Below, piece after piece: positions 63,301-64,000 of a stretch of 64,000 nucleotides of DNA (position 1 is its first letter; every line of letters starts with the position of its first letter). The notes beneath the pieces are model-generated. The model did not search any database. It was given only the letters and a program-made list of their open reading frames with translations, and was not told the DNA's origin. Both the position numbers and the translations under genes were made by a program. Origin of the DNA: Circinella umbellata (taxonomy: Eukaryota; Mucoromycota; Mucoromycetes; Mucorales; Lichtheimiaceae); NCBI GenBank assembly GCA_025093555.1, contig JAIWNF010000078.1, positions 1 to 64,000 on the forward strand. The letters run 5' to 3'.

Positions 63301-64000
63301 AAATTGATTGATGAATGAGTTCTTTAATAAGTTTTTAATCAAATTATTATGAAAATACAAAGAAGAGAATGGAACAATTGATATAAGGTAAGTTCTTCTT
63401 AATTACCTTTTATGGAATAGTCTATTAAGGATAAACAAAAATGTAATGTGTTTATTTTTTGGGGGTGGAAGGTCTGAGTGAACTTGTAGATGAAGATTTA
63501 GGTTTATACAAGTTTATAAAGGTTTTAAGAGAGGTTTTTTTGGGGGTGTTAGGTATGAAAAATACATTTTAAATATGGCTTTTATAGCCCAGAAGTTCGG
63601 ATGAAATGATTTGTTTTGGAGTTTTTGTTGATGGATTTTTTTTTTTATTAAAATTCCGGTATTATTATTATTTTTGACAAAAAAGAAAAAAAAAGTTACC
63701 TTTTCTTTGCCTTCTTTCTATTTCTTCTTCTTGTTGTTCTTCGCCTTTTCAACTTTATAATTCCCAATAAACACATTTCATATACAATTAAATAGTGTTT
63801 TCTCTTTTTTACTCTTTTTTTTTACTATTACCCATTTCATTTATTTACATAATATTATTTTCGACATTACACCCCTTCTTCTTTTGTTTATATTCTAAAT
63901 CGAACATTGTACTCTTCTAAAAAACAGCTTATTATTTTATCGCCATTTTTACGAATTGAATAACAAAAACCAAAACACAACGAGTTGCATTGTTCTTTCT
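57368..64000. other. Gene-poor stretch, about 6.6 kb
   Basis: I find no gene with family-level support. Several minus- and plus-strand open frames are short and of non-coding composition. One 36-codon frame at 61896-62006 looks more coding-like and is listed separately. A CT-dinucleotide-rich tract lies at 60830-60870. From about 63700 the sequence becomes pyrimidine-rich (TTCTTC runs), resembling the leaders upstream of genes elsewhere in this window, so a plus-strand gene may start beyond 64000. Confidence 0.4.
61896..62006 (+). CDS. Possible 36-codon ORF, unrecognised
   Basis: ATG at 61896 opens MRAVNPLHPSEDLKDRELFR, and the frame ends TAA at 62006 after RAKRE. Its first 65 bases are clearly richer in C and G than the surroundings and look coding-like. 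It may be a short peptide gene, a first exon, or a remnant of an inserted element. No partner exon or family is recognised. Confidence 0.25.
   Translation: MRAVNPLHPSEDLKDRELFRGKTMTITKFYYRAKRE

Overview
The window reads as nuclear DNA of an early-diverging filamentous fungus, most likely Mucoromycota and probably Mucorales. The signs are strong AT richness, poly-A, poly-T and (TA)n tracts, GT-AG introns of roughly 50-150 bp, Gln/Asn-rich proteins, and a fungal gene set that includes a Rom2-like RhoGEF, fungal C2H2 factors, PMP3 and ADE8. The exact genus is an inference. I predicted all splice sites by eye from reading-frame continuity and family conservation.

Region 1-13.4 kb is a degenerate, repeat-rich zone. 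It holds three damaged copies of one unrecognised multi-exon family ('family X'). Two of them form a large inverted repeat at 9.3-11.2 kb. There is also a truncated, frameshifted Hsp70 copy ending next to a family X copy, scattered relic coding pieces, and a long AT-rich palindromic element at 4.2-5.4 kb. One arm of that palindrome is split by a 369-bp MITE with pogo/Tc1-mariner-type ends and a TA target duplication.

Region 13.4-28.8 kb is ordinary gene space: a Gln/Asn-rich coiled-coil protein, a NASP/Hif1-type histone chaperone, riboflavin kinase, an EI24-type membrane protein, PMP3, ribosomal protein eS1, GAR transformylase, SmG, a 49-residue protein divergent from SmG, and a 258-residue conserved fungal protein.

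Region 28.8-57.4 kb alternates long intergenic stretches with genes. These are a transcription factor with two separate pairs of C2H2 fingers, a choline/ethanolamine phosphotransferase, a DEP-DH-PH RhoGEF without the usual CNH domain, a small Cys/His-rich protein, THO subunit THOC3/Tex1, proteasome deubiquitinase Rpn11, a 451-residue membrane/coiled-coil protein, and two aldo-keto reductase paralogues with the same exon plan.

Region 57.4-64 kb has no convincing gene apart from one possible 36-codon ORF. It ends in pyrimidine-rich sequence that may lead into a gene beyond the window. Most genes are housekeeping and not functionally linked. The notable material is the nested mobile and palindromic DNA of the first 11 kb, the very small exons in eS1 and Rpn11, and the missing CNH domain of the RhoGEF.
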